Below, in pieces: positions 28,148 to 35,174 of a DNA stretch of 64,000 nt. The first letter of the stretch is position 1; each line of letters starts with the position of its first letter. Below the pieces are notes generated by a model that was given only the letters and a program-made list of their open reading frames with translations, was not told the DNA's origin and ran no database searches. The DNA is taken from assembly GCF_022809775.1 (NCBI RefSeq), contig NZ_CP094380.1, positions 1,165,001 through 1,229,000 of the forward strand. Reading direction: 5' to 3'. Position numbers and translations under genes: made by a program. The stretch comes from Pseudodesulfovibrio tunisiensis (GTDB lineage: Bacteria > Desulfobacterota > Desulfovibrionia > Desulfovibrionales > Desulfovibrionaceae).

Positions 28148-28873
28148 ATGAACGGAAAGAGTTTCTTTGTCGACCTGACCAAATGCACGGCCTGCCGGGG
28201 TTGCCAGGTAGCCTGCAAGCAATGGAAGAAACTGCCCGCAGAAAAGACCGTGAACTGGGGCTCCCATCAGAATCCCAGGGACCTCTCGGGCAATTCCCTG
28301 AAAATAGTCCGCTTCTCCGAAATCGTGGAAGACGAAAAGATCAAGTGGCTGTTCTTTCCGGAACAGTGCCGCCACTGCACCGATCCGCCGTGTGCGGCGG
28401 CCGCCATGGTGGAAGGCTCGATCATCGTTGACGAGGCCACGGGTGCGGTCATCTACACCGAACTGACCAAGCAGGAGAACTTCCAGGACATCCGCGACGC
28501 CTGTCCCTACGACATTCCGCGCCTGCGCGAGGATGGCGTCATCACCAAATGCGACATGTGTCACGACCGCGTGGCCGCAGGCATGCTTCCGGCATGCGTC
28601 CAGACCTGTCCCACCGGGGCCATGAGCTTCGGCGACCGCGAGGACATGCTCAAACTGGCCGAGGAAGCACTGGAAAAGGCGCAGAACGGAAAGTACCCGG
28701 ATGCCGAACTGGTGGATTATGAAGACGTGCGCGTCATCTACCTGGCAGCGGAACCCACGGAAGAGTACTACGAGTACCTGTCCGCGGATGCCTCCGGCGT
28801 TCAGCGCGGCCCGCTGTCCAGAAAGCAGTTTCTGGCAAAGCTGACTTCCCCTGTGAAACGCATGCGCTCGTAA
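28148..28873 (+). CDS. fdhB: formate dehydrogenase iron-sulfur subunit
   Basis: A 241-residue electron-transfer subunit with four 4Fe-4S sites: CTACRGCQVAC (Cys13, 16, 19, 23), CRHCTDPPC, the central ACPYDIPR, and CDMCHDR with CVQTCPTGA. It takes electrons from FdhA and passes them to a periplasmic cytochrome c. It has no signal peptide, so it should be exported with FdhA by the Tat system. There is no C-terminal membrane helix and no cytochrome b gamma-subunit gene follows, so this is the soluble FdhAB type. It starts ten bases after fdhA with AAGGAGG. Confidence 0.94.
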   Translation: MNGKSFFVDLTKCTACRGCQVACKQWKKLPAEKTVNWGSHQNPRDLSGNSLKIVRFSEIVEDEKIKWLFFPEQCRHCTDPPCAAAAMVEGSIIVDEATGAVIYTELTKQENFQDIRDACPYDIPRLREDGVITKCDMCHDRVAAGMLPACVQTCPTGAMSFGDREDMLKLAEEALEKAQNGKYPDAELVDYEDVRVIYLAAEPTEEYYEYLSADASGVQRGPLSRKQFLAKLTSPVKRMRS

Positions 28874-28974
28874 TCAAAGGAACACCTCCGTAATAGCTCC
28901 GGGGCTGCGCAAGCGGCCCCGGACTTCCCGGAATACGGCTCCGGGACGGCAATCGTCCGGTTGCGGAGAATCCA

Positions 28975-29003
28975 GGCCCCGCCCGCTCCGGACGGGGCCC
29001 TTT
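28975..29003 (+). terminator. terminator after fdhB
   Basis: Stem GGCCCCG with CGGGGCC around an 11-base GC-rich loop, then CTTTAT. A second GC-rich hairpin (CCGGGGC with GCCCCGG, about 28902-28922) lies upstream. The T run is short, so termination may be partial. Confidence 0.6.
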
Positions 29004-29061
29004 ATACTTCCCTATTCCCCGGACAAAGGCTAATCTCAGCAGATCAATCAGGGAGAATTGC

Positions 29062-29604
29062 ATGAGAAAATCGATACTGGCAGCAACGGCGCTGTTTCTG
29101 ATTCTGTCTCAGTCCGCCCTTGCAGGCGGCACGTTTCCGGATTTCAGCATCAGAACGAATCTGGAAGAATCGGATCGAACGTATCTGGGCCTGACCGAAA
29201 CAGAACAATTCCGTCTGTCGGATACCGCCGCAGAGTACCTGCTCATCGAGGTTTTCAGCATGTATTGTCCCCTTTGCCAAAAGGACGCACCAACAGTGAA
29301 TGTCTGGTTTGAGGAAATTGCTGCCGAGGGCAACAACGGCAAGATCAAGCTCATCGGTATCGGAGCAGGCAACACGCCGTTCGAGGTGGAATTCTTCCGC
29401 AAGAAATTCAATGTGCCCTTCCCGCTGATCCCGGACGAGGACTACTCCATGCACAAGGCGCTGGGCAATGTGGGCACGCCCTATTTCGTTCTCGTAAAGA
29501 ATTCGGGCCCGGACAATCTGGAAATCATGTACGCCCGGGAAGGGGCCGTGGACAACGAAGCCACCATGCTCAGGGACATCCTTTCCAAGGCGGGAATCCG
29601 GTAG
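29062..29604 (+). CDS. periplasmic thioredoxin/redoxin-fold protein with CPLC site
   Basis: A 180-residue TlpA-like thiol protein. A Sec signal peptide covers residues 1-21 (cleavage after ALA). The thioredoxin fold starts near residue 50; the active site is Cys69-Pro-Leu-Cys72 within VFSMYCPLCQKDAP, a non-standard CxxC. The cis-proline loop is GTPYFVLV. It is probably a disulfide reductase or electron donor in the periplasm. CAGGGAGA precedes the ATG. A one-Cys peroxiredoxin gene starts eight bases after its stop, which suggests it recycles that peroxiredoxin (inference). Confidence 0.84.
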   Translation: MRKSILAATALFLILSQSALAGGTFPDFSIRTNLEESDRTYLGLTETEQFRLSDTAAEYLLIEVFSMYCPLCQKDAPTVNVWFEEIAAEGNNGKIKLIGIGAGNTPFEVEFFRKKFNVPFPLIPDEDYSMHKALGNVGTPYFVLVKNSGPDNLEIMYAREGAVDNEATMLRDILSKAGIR

Positions 29605-29612
29605 GTATTCCA

Positions 29613-30227
29613 ATGAAACGTTGCATCCTTCTTTTTTGCGCGCCCCTTCTTCTTTGCGCGCCCCTTCTTCTTTGCGCGCCCCTTCTCCTGTCCGGTCCGG
29701 CATGGGCTCACACCCTCGCGGAAAGCGTCTATCCCGTGGGCATGCTCAAGCCGACAGATTCGCAAACGTCCCTGAAACCGGGTGACATGGCTCCGGATTT
29801 CACCCTTTCCTCGATCAAGGGCGAAAAAGTGACCCTTTCGCAATACCGGGGCAAATCCAACGTGGTGCTTTCCTTTGTCCCGGCAGCCTGGACCCCGGTC
29901 TGTTCGGATCAATGGCCCGGGTACAATCTTGCTCTGGAGCTGTTTAGTCAGAACGATACCGTACTTCTCGGCATCAGCGTGGACAACATTCCCAGTCTTC
30001 ATGCCTGGACCAACGCCATGGGCGGGCTCGACTTCCCAATCCTTTCCGATTTCTGGCCCCATGGTCGCGTTGCGGACAACTACGGCATTCTGCGCACCGA
30101 CGGGACTGCGGAACGGGCCCTGTTCCTCATCGACAAAAAGGGCATTGTCCGATGGCTGCTGGTCAACGACATCAATCAGCGTCCCGATCTCGGGGCACTG
30201 GTCAACGCCGTCAAATCCCTTGAATAG
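29613..30227 (+). CDS. periplasmic one-Cys peroxiredoxin (AhpC/TSA family)
   Basis: A 204-residue redoxin that reduces peroxides. The signal peptide (residues 1-32, cleavage after AWA) is built from six-residue repeats LLFCAP-LLLCAP-LLLCAP-LLLSGP. The mature part has GDMAPDFTLSSIKGEKVTLS, the catalytic PxxxTxxC motif (Pro90, Thr94, Cys97 within VPAAWTPVCSDQ) and the conserved C-terminal LFLIDKKGIVRW. No second Cys occurs in the mature chain, so an external thiol must reduce it; the adjacent CPLC protein is the obvious candidate. It is probably co-transcribed with that gene and ends at a clear terminator. Confidence 0.87.
   Translation: MKRCILLFCAPLLLCAPLLLCAPLLLSGPAWAHTLAESVYPVGMLKPTDSQTSLKPGDMAPDFTLSSIKGEKVTLSQYRGKSNVVLSFVPAAWTPVCSDQWPGYNLALELFSQNDTVLLGISVDNIPSLHAWTNAMGGLDFPILSDFWPHGRVADNYGILRTDGTAERALFLIDKKGIVRWLLVNDINQRPDLGALVNAVKSLE
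29628..29699 (+). repeat. 18-bp in-frame tandem repeat inside the peroxiredoxin signal peptide
   Basis: The unit CTTCTTCTTTGCGCGCCC occurs twice exactly (29646-29663, 29664-29681), once with one or two changes just before (29628-29645) and as a decayed fourth copy (29682-29699). Each unit codes for Leu-Leu-Leu-Cys-Ala-Pro, so copy-number change keeps the frame but alters signal-peptide length. Confidence 0.9.
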
Positions 30228-30228
30228 A

Positions 30229-30262
30229 AAACGGCCTGGTCAACAAGAGACCAGGCCGCCGT
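30229..30262. terminator. bidirectional terminator
   Basis: CGGCCTGGTC pairs with GACCAGGCCG around AACAAGA. An A run on the left gives a T run on the minus strand; the plus-strand side has only GTATTT. It ends the peroxiredoxin transcript and probably the minus-strand 51-residue gene. Confidence 0.8.
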
Positions 30263-30301
30263 ATTTCGTGTAATTTCGCATGGGATGCTCACTGCAACGA
30301 G

Positions 30302-30457
30302 TTATTCTCCGCCGGAAGGTTCCTGTCCATTGGAATCCGTTCCGTTTTCTTCCTCGCACTGATTACGCGCCAGCCTCCGCTGCTTCTTTTCTTCCTTCTT
30401 TTTCTTCTTTGCCAATTCCTTTTGCCGCTTCTCGAACTTGTAGTTGCGGTTGGGCAA
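30302..30457 (-). CDS. 51-residue Lys/Glu-rich protein with a TTG start
   Basis: A very short gene read from TTG at 30457, seven bases after AAGGAG. The protein begins MPNRNYKFEKRQKELAKKK, continues with a Lys/Glu/Arg helix and ends in an acidic, Gly/Ser-rich tail. I recall similar YKFEKRQKELAKKKK small proteins as widespread hypothetical proteins in Proteobacteria, but cannot check this. Its charge pattern suggests an RNA- or ribosome-associated helix. It lies just downstream of the RRM gene's terminator and just upstream of a bidirectional one. Confidence 0.62.
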   Translation of the reverse strand: MPNRNYKFEKRQKELAKKKKKEEKKQRRLARNQCEEENGTDSNGQEPSGGE

Positions 30458-30479
30458 TGTACTCTCCTTGTAGTGATAT

Positions 30480-30515
30480 CAAAAAAACGCCCGTCTCCCG
30501 TAGGGAGACGGGCGC
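30480..30515 (-). terminator. terminator after the RRM gene
   Basis: A perfect 12-bp stem (CGCCCGTCTCCC with its complement, loop GTA) followed in the minus direction by GTTTTTTTGA. It lies between the RRM gene and the 51-residue gene, so the latter depends on read-through or on a promoter very close by. Confidence 0.88.
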
Positions 30516-30546
30516 CGAATGCCGTTTTACGGCCTCACGTCGGCAA

Positions 30547-30810
30547 CTACCAACGAGGACGGGGCGCGCGAGGCTTGGCTTCGTTGACACGCAGATTGCG
30601 GCCACCGAAATCCTTGCCGTCGAGATTCTCGATGGCTTCGCGGGCACCAGCATCGTCCATTTCAACGAAACCGAAGCCACGGGGGCGACCGGTTTCACGG
30701 TCCTCGATCAGATTGACGGAAGTCACTTCGCCGTAAGCTTCGAAAGCAGCACGGACTTCGTCTTCGGTGGCGGACCAGGGCAGATTGCCGACATAGATGT
30801 TCTTGGACAT
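30547..30810 (-). CDS. small RRM-domain RNA-binding protein
   Basis: An 87-residue protein that is a single RRM. RNP2 is IYVGNL (residues 5-10) and RNP1 is RGFGFVEM (about 44-51), followed by a short Arg/Pro tail. It is related to cyanobacterial Rbp and other cold-induced bacterial glycine-rich RRM proteins that bind RNA. The start at ATG 30810 follows CTCAGGAG. The gene has a long upstream gene-free stretch (about 360 bases), as is common for cold-regulated genes. Confidence 0.9.
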   Translation of the reverse strand: MSKNIYVGNLPWSATEDEVRAAFEAYGEVTSVNLIEDRETGRPRGFGFVEMDDAGAREAIENLDGKDFGGRNLRVNEAKPRAPRPRW

Positions 30811-31170
30811 TCCAAATACTCCTGAGAAGTGTGAGATAATAACCTTGGCGTCCATACGCCATATAAAAAGAAGCAGGGCACAAGTACGCACGCTGCTCCT
30901 CGTTATTCCTGTTTCCTTTAAAGCCAGCACAAGCCAACATAGGACCGCACCTCCAAGGGTGCCGCTGGCATAGAGACCATCTTTTCCGCTGTTTTTGGAA
31001 TAAAGTCAAGCCATATTCGCAATCCAAAAGCAACTTCCACCAGTTTGCCTTGCAAAATGCGCCAAACAGGCCGCTTCAGGAGGCACAACGCCTTCCCCCA
31101 AACATGCAACGGCCCGCACCCGAGAAAACCTACGATGGTTCTTTCGGATTCGGCACCGACCAAAGAACAA
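30811..31170 (-). other. gene-free stretch: promoter and leader region of the RRM gene
   Basis: No convincing reading frame on either strand. On the minus strand there is a weak promoter-like pair, TTGGAT and TTTATT, near 31005-31035 next to a TTGACT, and a small hairpin GGCGTATGGACGCC near 30850. Between them lie up to about 190 bases that could be a 5' leader of the RRM mRNA. I see no known riboswitch, tRNA or 6S RNA pattern by eye. Confidence 0.35.
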
Positions 31171-31197
31171 AAAAAGGAGGCTCAGGCCTCCTTTTCA
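31171..31197 (-). terminator. terminator after ssb
   Basis: GGAGGC with GCCTCC around a TCAG loop, followed in the minus direction by CTTTTTTTG, 19 bases after the ssb stop. Confidence 0.85.
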
Positions 31198-31215
31198 TGT
31201 CATATCCCGAAACCG

Positions 31216-31782
31216 CTAGAACGGCACGTCATCCATGCCGCTGGCTTCGGACGGGAATGCCGGACCGAGGTCCTCTTCCTGATTCTGCTGAGACTGCTGA
31301 TTCTGCTGACTCTGCTGCCCCTGCTGGGAATATCCGTTGTTGTATCCGCCCTGCTGCTGATTCTGGTAACCACCCTGCTGACGGCCGCCCTGCTGCTGGT
31401 TCTGATAGCCACCCTGCTGGGCCTGATTGAACTGGCCGTCCGGGGCGCGATCCAGCCCCTGAACATTGTCAGCCACGATTTCGGTCATGAAACGATCCTG
31501 TCCCGTGTTCTGATCCTGCCACTTGCGGGTCTGAAGCTTGCCCTCGACCATCACCAGACGGCCCTTTCCCAGATAGTTGGCACAGAACTCGGCCGTCTGC
31601 CGCCAAGCGACAACGCGATGCCACTCGGTGCGCTCGACGCGCTGGCCGGTCTGCCTGTCGCGATATCCCTCGTCCGTGGCAACGGAAAATTTGGCCATGG
31701 CCTGACCATTGGGCGTGTAGGACAGTTCGGGATCACGCCCCAGCCTGCCGATGATTATTACCTTGTTCAAGCTTCCAGCCAT
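31216..31782 (-). CDS. ssb: single-stranded DNA-binding protein
   Basis: A 188-residue SSB that coats single-stranded DNA in replication, repair and recombination. The start is [15 protein letters not shown] at 31782 after AAGGAG; upstream in-frame codons are spurious. The OB fold covers residues 1-110 ([36 protein letters not shown]). The linker is rich in Gln/Gly with a 13-residue repeat ([13 protein letters not shown]). The C-terminus is the conserved acidic tip MDDVPF that recruits partner proteins. It is last in the run from the biotin-carboxylase set and ends at a terminator. Confidence 0.95.
   Translation of the reverse strand: MAGSLNKVIIIGRLGRDPELSYTPNGQAMAKFSVATDEGYRDRQTGQRVERTEWHRVVAWRQTAEFCANYLGKGRLVMVEGKLQTRKWQDQNTGQDRFMTEIVADNVQGLDRAPDGQFNQAQQGGYQNQQQGGRQQGGYQNQQQGGYNNGYSQQGQQSQQNQQSQQNQEEDLGPAFPSEASGMDDVPF
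31346..31419 (-). repeat. 39-bp-period direct repeat in the ssb linker
   Basis: Two near-identical 35-base copies (31346-31380 and 31385-31419) separated by four bases code for the repeated [10 protein letters not shown] segment. In-frame expansion would lengthen the disordered linker. Confidence 0.8.
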
Positions 31783-31826
31783 ATCTACTCCTTGCAAATA
31801 CAAATTCTCTATGAAACTTTCGAGTA

Positions 31827-32171
31827 TCAGAATTTCCCTGCCGTGTCTTCCAGGGCATCGAGCGAATCTTCCAGGGAATACGTCAACGTATCCGCTTCCC
31901 TGGCTTTCCATGCTCCCAATGCCTCTTCGAGACGCAAGCGGATTTTCTCCAGATTCTCGGCTTCCGGACGAAGGGCCTGAGCCTGCGCATCGGGAATCAG
32001 CCCGGCGCGAACCGCGTCATACACACCCTTGGCCAAGTCCACAACACCCTTTTGACGCATCAGGGGACCGGATTCCTCCCAGACCAGCTTCCACAAGGAA
32101 GGCCATTTTTTCCTGACCTCGTCCTCATCATAGGTCCAAGCCGAAACACGAATCTGCAAGATCTTGCCCAT
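31827..32171 (-). CDS. conserved-looking hypothetical protein
   Basis: Not recognised. 114 residues from ATG 32171, preceded by CAGGAG. It is soluble, rich in Trp near the start ([24 protein letters not shown]) and acidic near the C-terminus, with mostly helical character and no signal peptide, Cys motif or repeats. It lies between the biotin-carrier gene (32 bases upstream) and ssb (44 bases downstream), all on the same strand, so it is probably co-transcribed. Context does not settle a role. Confidence 0.72.
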   Translation of the reverse strand: MGKILQIRVSAWTYDEDEVRKKWPSLWKLVWEESGPLMRQKGVVDLAKGVYDAVRAGLIPDAQAQALRPEAENLEKIRLRLEEALGAWKAREADTLTYSLEDSLDALEDTAGKF

Positions 32172-32203
32172 GGCAATGCTCCTGTTGCGCCGGACGGCGG
32201 TTT

Positions 32204-32854
32204 CTACCGTTCCTCTTCCCATTCGCTCTGAATGCGGGCCACCACGTCCTGAATCACGGTCAGCTGATCCTCGGGGCACACGCCGATAAGCGGGCTGCCT
32301 TCGTCAACATTCTCGCCGCGCGAAAAATACACGGAATAAATGATACCTTCCGGCCCGGAATAGGCCAAGGGCGTTTCCCGCTTCATGCGGGACACGATCA
32401 GAATTTCCATACCCTCATGCACCTTGACGGACCGCTTGCCCGAAACCTTGAGCTTCTGGTCCACCTCGGGCACGAAGTAGTACTTGGCCCGTTCCGGAGC
32501 ACGAAACAGGTACAGGGCTTCCTGAAGGATCAGTTCGATGACTTCCTTGCGGGTCAGAAAATGGCGAATGGTCAGCAAAGGCTCCCCGGCCTCCACGAAC
32601 TTGCCTTCCAGTTCCGTGCGAACGGACTGCACTTCACCCTTTTCCGGGGCATGGATGGGCTTGCGGTTGCGCTCCCGGGTCAGATGGGCCAGAACCGTTC
32701 CCGGCTTTTCCTGCCACTCTCCGGCCTTGCCGTGCACGCGATCCCCGGCCTTCACGGTCCCGAACTCCACCACACCGGTGTGCGGAGCCTTGACCACAAT
32801 CTCCTTGTACGGAGACTCTTTTATCTTTTCCAGCAATTCTTTTACGTTAAGCAT
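32204..32854 (-). CDS. biotin-attachment (BCCP-like) protein with atypical site
   Basis: A 216-residue carrier-type protein. It has two biotinyl/lipoyl-like half-barrels: one near residues 20-100 (APHTGVVEFGTVKAGD, then APEKGEVQSV) and one near 150-205 where SRMKRETPLAYSGPEGIIYS stands in place of the usual EAMKMENEI...G.V. The Lys is kept, but the flanking residues are not canonical. It should carry carboxyl-biotin between the adjacent biotin carboxylase and carboxyltransferase. Start MLNVKELLEKI at 32854; an upstream ATG at 32899 is less likely. It follows the carboxyltransferase gene by 51 bases. Confidence 0.75.
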   Translation of the reverse strand: MLNVKELLEKIKESPYKEIVVKAPHTGVVEFGTVKAGDRVHGKAGEWQEKPGTVLAHLTRERNRKPIHAPEKGEVQSVRTELEGKFVEAGEPLLTIRHFLTRKEVIELILQEALYLFRAPERAKYYFVPEVDQKLKVSGKRSVKVHEGMEILIVSRMKRETPLAYSGPEGIIYSVYFSRGENVDEGSPLIGVCPEDQLTVIQDVVARIQSEWEEER

Positions 32855-32905
32855 GTAATTCCCCAGATTGATTGTCTTTGTCGAAACCGCGCTCCCCAAC
32901 GCGGG

Positions 32906-35173
32906 TCAGCGATAGTAAAGGTTCCGGCCACCCATGGTCAAGAGCGCCTGATGCAGGTTTTTCCTGACCTCCCTGCGATCCCATATGCCGTGAATGTGCC
33001 CACGGGAAAGCGCGAGGTCCGCACTATGGTATTTCGGCGGAATCTCCATGCCAGTGGTCTCGGAAATCACGCCGGGCCCGGCAAAGCCGATGTTCGAGGA
33101 TCGAACCGCGAACTGATAGGGTGAGCATCCCAGAAAACTCGCCACAGGTCCGGCGTAGGAATTGGTGTCGTACAAAACGAGGTACAGCCCTCCGGCGTCA
33201 ATGTACCGCCGCACGGCCAGGGTGCAGCGCGGCATCTGTATCACGCCGTTCACACCTTCCTGAATGCGGATTCCGGCCGTGCCGTGCACGTAGGCGATGA
33301 ACGGATACCGCTTGCGCGCGGCCCGTTCCGCCGCCCGAATGAACTTCTCCCCTTCGGCCGCGCCCACGGTGCCGCCTCGGAACGGGGCGCACAGAACTGC
33401 CACGACCGACTTGATGTCGTCAATATCGGTTTCAAAAGTAATGCAGGCGCTCTTCAGTCCGGTTTGCTCCTTGGCCCTGTCCAGCTTGACGTCAAACCGT
33501 TCATAGCCAAGCGGATTGATGGATTCGAGCTCACGATTGAACTCCCGGCCCGGAAGGAATCCGAACACGTTGTACAGAGCCCATTGGAACTCCATGGGGA
33601 AATGGTGGCCACAGCAGGGGCACACCCCGGCAAAATCCCCGAACAGATCAGGCGCCCACAAATCCGGGCAATGATGCGTTCGCACGTTGGGACAGGAAAG
33701 CGTCCTGTCCTCCTGACTCCGGGGACTCATCCACTGCCACGCATCCCCCACAAGGCACGCACCCTCTTCCGGGCAGGAAAGTCGGGTCAGCCGCTCGCGG
33801 GCTTCCTCGCCTTTGCTGTCCTCGTCGCGACCGGCCGTGGGCAAAGCACGATCCAGCACGCTTTTCAAAGGCTTGAGCAAACGTCTTCGAACCAGATGGG
33901 CCTCGGCTTCCAGATCCTCGACCATGGCGTCAAGCCGCTTCTTGGGTCGTCCGAGCAGATCGTAACGAAAAAAGGAATGCACGGCCCAGGCAGCGCCCCT
34001 GACCGAGGATGCGGCCTTGTTGACCAGTCCGGTGCCGTCGATTCGCGCATGTCGACTCATGGCGCGAAACTTCCGGTACCGCCGCTCCACCAGCCGTTCC
34101 TGAGCCGAGGTATTGAGATTCCAGCGTACGAAAATGGCTTCGGCATCATCCGAGGAATGACGCCGCAGCGCCATGGCCCGGTACAGTTTCATGGACTTCA
34201 CGTCCGACACCACCTCGTTGGTGGCCTGAATGATCTCGCGCCTGAGTTCCCGAAAAAAGTCGTAATGATGGGGACGCGCTCCAAGCGACGGTTCCTGGAT
34301 CACGCGATCCACATACCCGTTCTCCAGATTGTCCCCGGCCGTCAGATGCAGTTGGACCGCGCATTTCTCGATCAGCTCCGGGGTGGTCCGCTGACCGGCA
34401 CGCAGTCCGCCTTCTATCGCAGCAGCCCCTTCGGGAGAAATCACGGAATAATAGCCGTGGGAAAGCATGAGCCGTTTGTCCGCCAGTCCGATGGCCTCGG
34501 CCCCGCCGGAACCGCCTTCGGAAAACACGGAAATGACCGGCGTTTTGAGCGCGGCCATCTCATACAGGTTGCGCGCGATCTGCTGGGCCGCGCCCGGCCA
34601 GTCCTCGATGGGATAGGCCCCGGGCGTGAACACGAAGGTGTGCACCGGAATGTTCTCGGTTTCCGCCACCTTCATGTAATGCAGGGCCTTGGCATTGCCC
34701 CACGGCTTGACTGAGCCGCCGTTGCGAAAATCCTCGCCATGCCCCTTTTCCTGACCAATGACCATGACCATCTGGTTCACGACCTTGTCCCCGACCCGGC
34801 GGGCAAAATAGGCTCGGGCAATCAGCATGCCCGGATCGATGTTGAACTCTCCCCGCCCGCCAATTTCCGAATAGTTGTCGTAAACATTTTCCAGAATGTC
34901 CTTCAGGCAGATGCGACCGGGATGGCGCACGATCCGCACCCGATCCATGGGGGTCAGGCCAACTTCAAGCTTGCGCTCGTAAAAATCGAACAGACCTTCC
35001 AGACGCCCGAGTTCCTCCTTCACGAAAATCCCGGACGCCTCCCTGCTCTGCTCCACGAATTCGCTAAAACGGGCCGCAAGCATGCGGACATTCTCGTCTT
35101 CCTTGTGCCCGAAAATATCCCTGATGTAGCTGAGTCGCTCCCTGAGCGCGTCTGTTCTCTTTTCCGCATCCAT
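32906..35173 (-). CDS. fused acetyl-CoA-carboxylase-type carboxyltransferase (alpha-beta order)
   Basis: A 755-residue protein joining both halves of a biotin-dependent carboxyltransferase. Residues 1-350 resemble AccA (GMLIARAYFARRVGDK, VFSEGGSGGAEAIGLADK, SPEGAAAI). A basic linker follows, then an AccD-like half from about 480 with a Cys cluster (CPNVRTHHC and CPCCGHHF, near 500-520) that looks like the AccD zinc ribbon. It probably transfers CO2 from carboxy-biotin to acetyl-CoA to give malonyl-CoA. The ATG at 35173 lies one base after the accC stop, so translation is coupled; a longer start at 35218 overlaps accC. Confidence 0.85.
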   Translation of the reverse strand: MDAEKRTDALRERLSYIRDIFGHKEDENVRMLAARFSEFVEQSREASGIFVKEELGRLEGLFDFYERKLEVGLTPMDRVRIVRHPGRICLKDILENVYDNYSEIGGRGEFNIDPGMLIARAYFARRVGDKVVNQMVMVIGQEKGHGEDFRNGGSVKPWGNAKALHYMKVAETENIPVHTFVFTPGAYPIEDWPGAAQQIARNLYEMAALKTPVISVFSEGGSGGAEAIGLADKRLMLSHGYYSVISPEGAAAIEGGLRAGQRTTPELIEKCAVQLHLTAGDNLENGYVDRVIQEPSLGARPHHYDFFRELRREIIQATNEVVSDVKSMKLYRAMALRRHSSDDAEAIFVRWNLNTSAQERLVERRYRKFRAMSRHARIDGTGLVNKAASSVRGAAWAVHSFFRYDLLGRPKKRLDAMVEDLEAEAHLVRRRLLKPLKSVLDRALPTAGRDEDSKGEEARERLTRLSCPEEGACLVGDAWQWMSPRSQEDRTLSCPNVRTHHCPDLWAPDLFGDFAGVCPCCGHHFPMEFQWALYNVFGFLPGREFNRELESINPLGYERFDVKLDRAKEQTGLKSACITFETDIDDIKSVVAVLCAPFRGGTVGAAEGEKFIRAAERAARKRYPFIAYVHGTAGIRIQEGVNGVIQMPRCTLAVRRYIDAGGLYLVLYDTNSYAGPVASFLGCSPYQFAVRSSNIGFAGPGVISETTGMEIPPKYHSADLALSRGHIHGIWDRREVRKNLHQALLTMGGRNLYYR

Positions 35174-35174
35174 G

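Noticed and set aside
31346..31419. CRISPR-like direct repeats
   Set aside because: Two copies only, in frame inside ssb and coding for a Gln/Gly linker.
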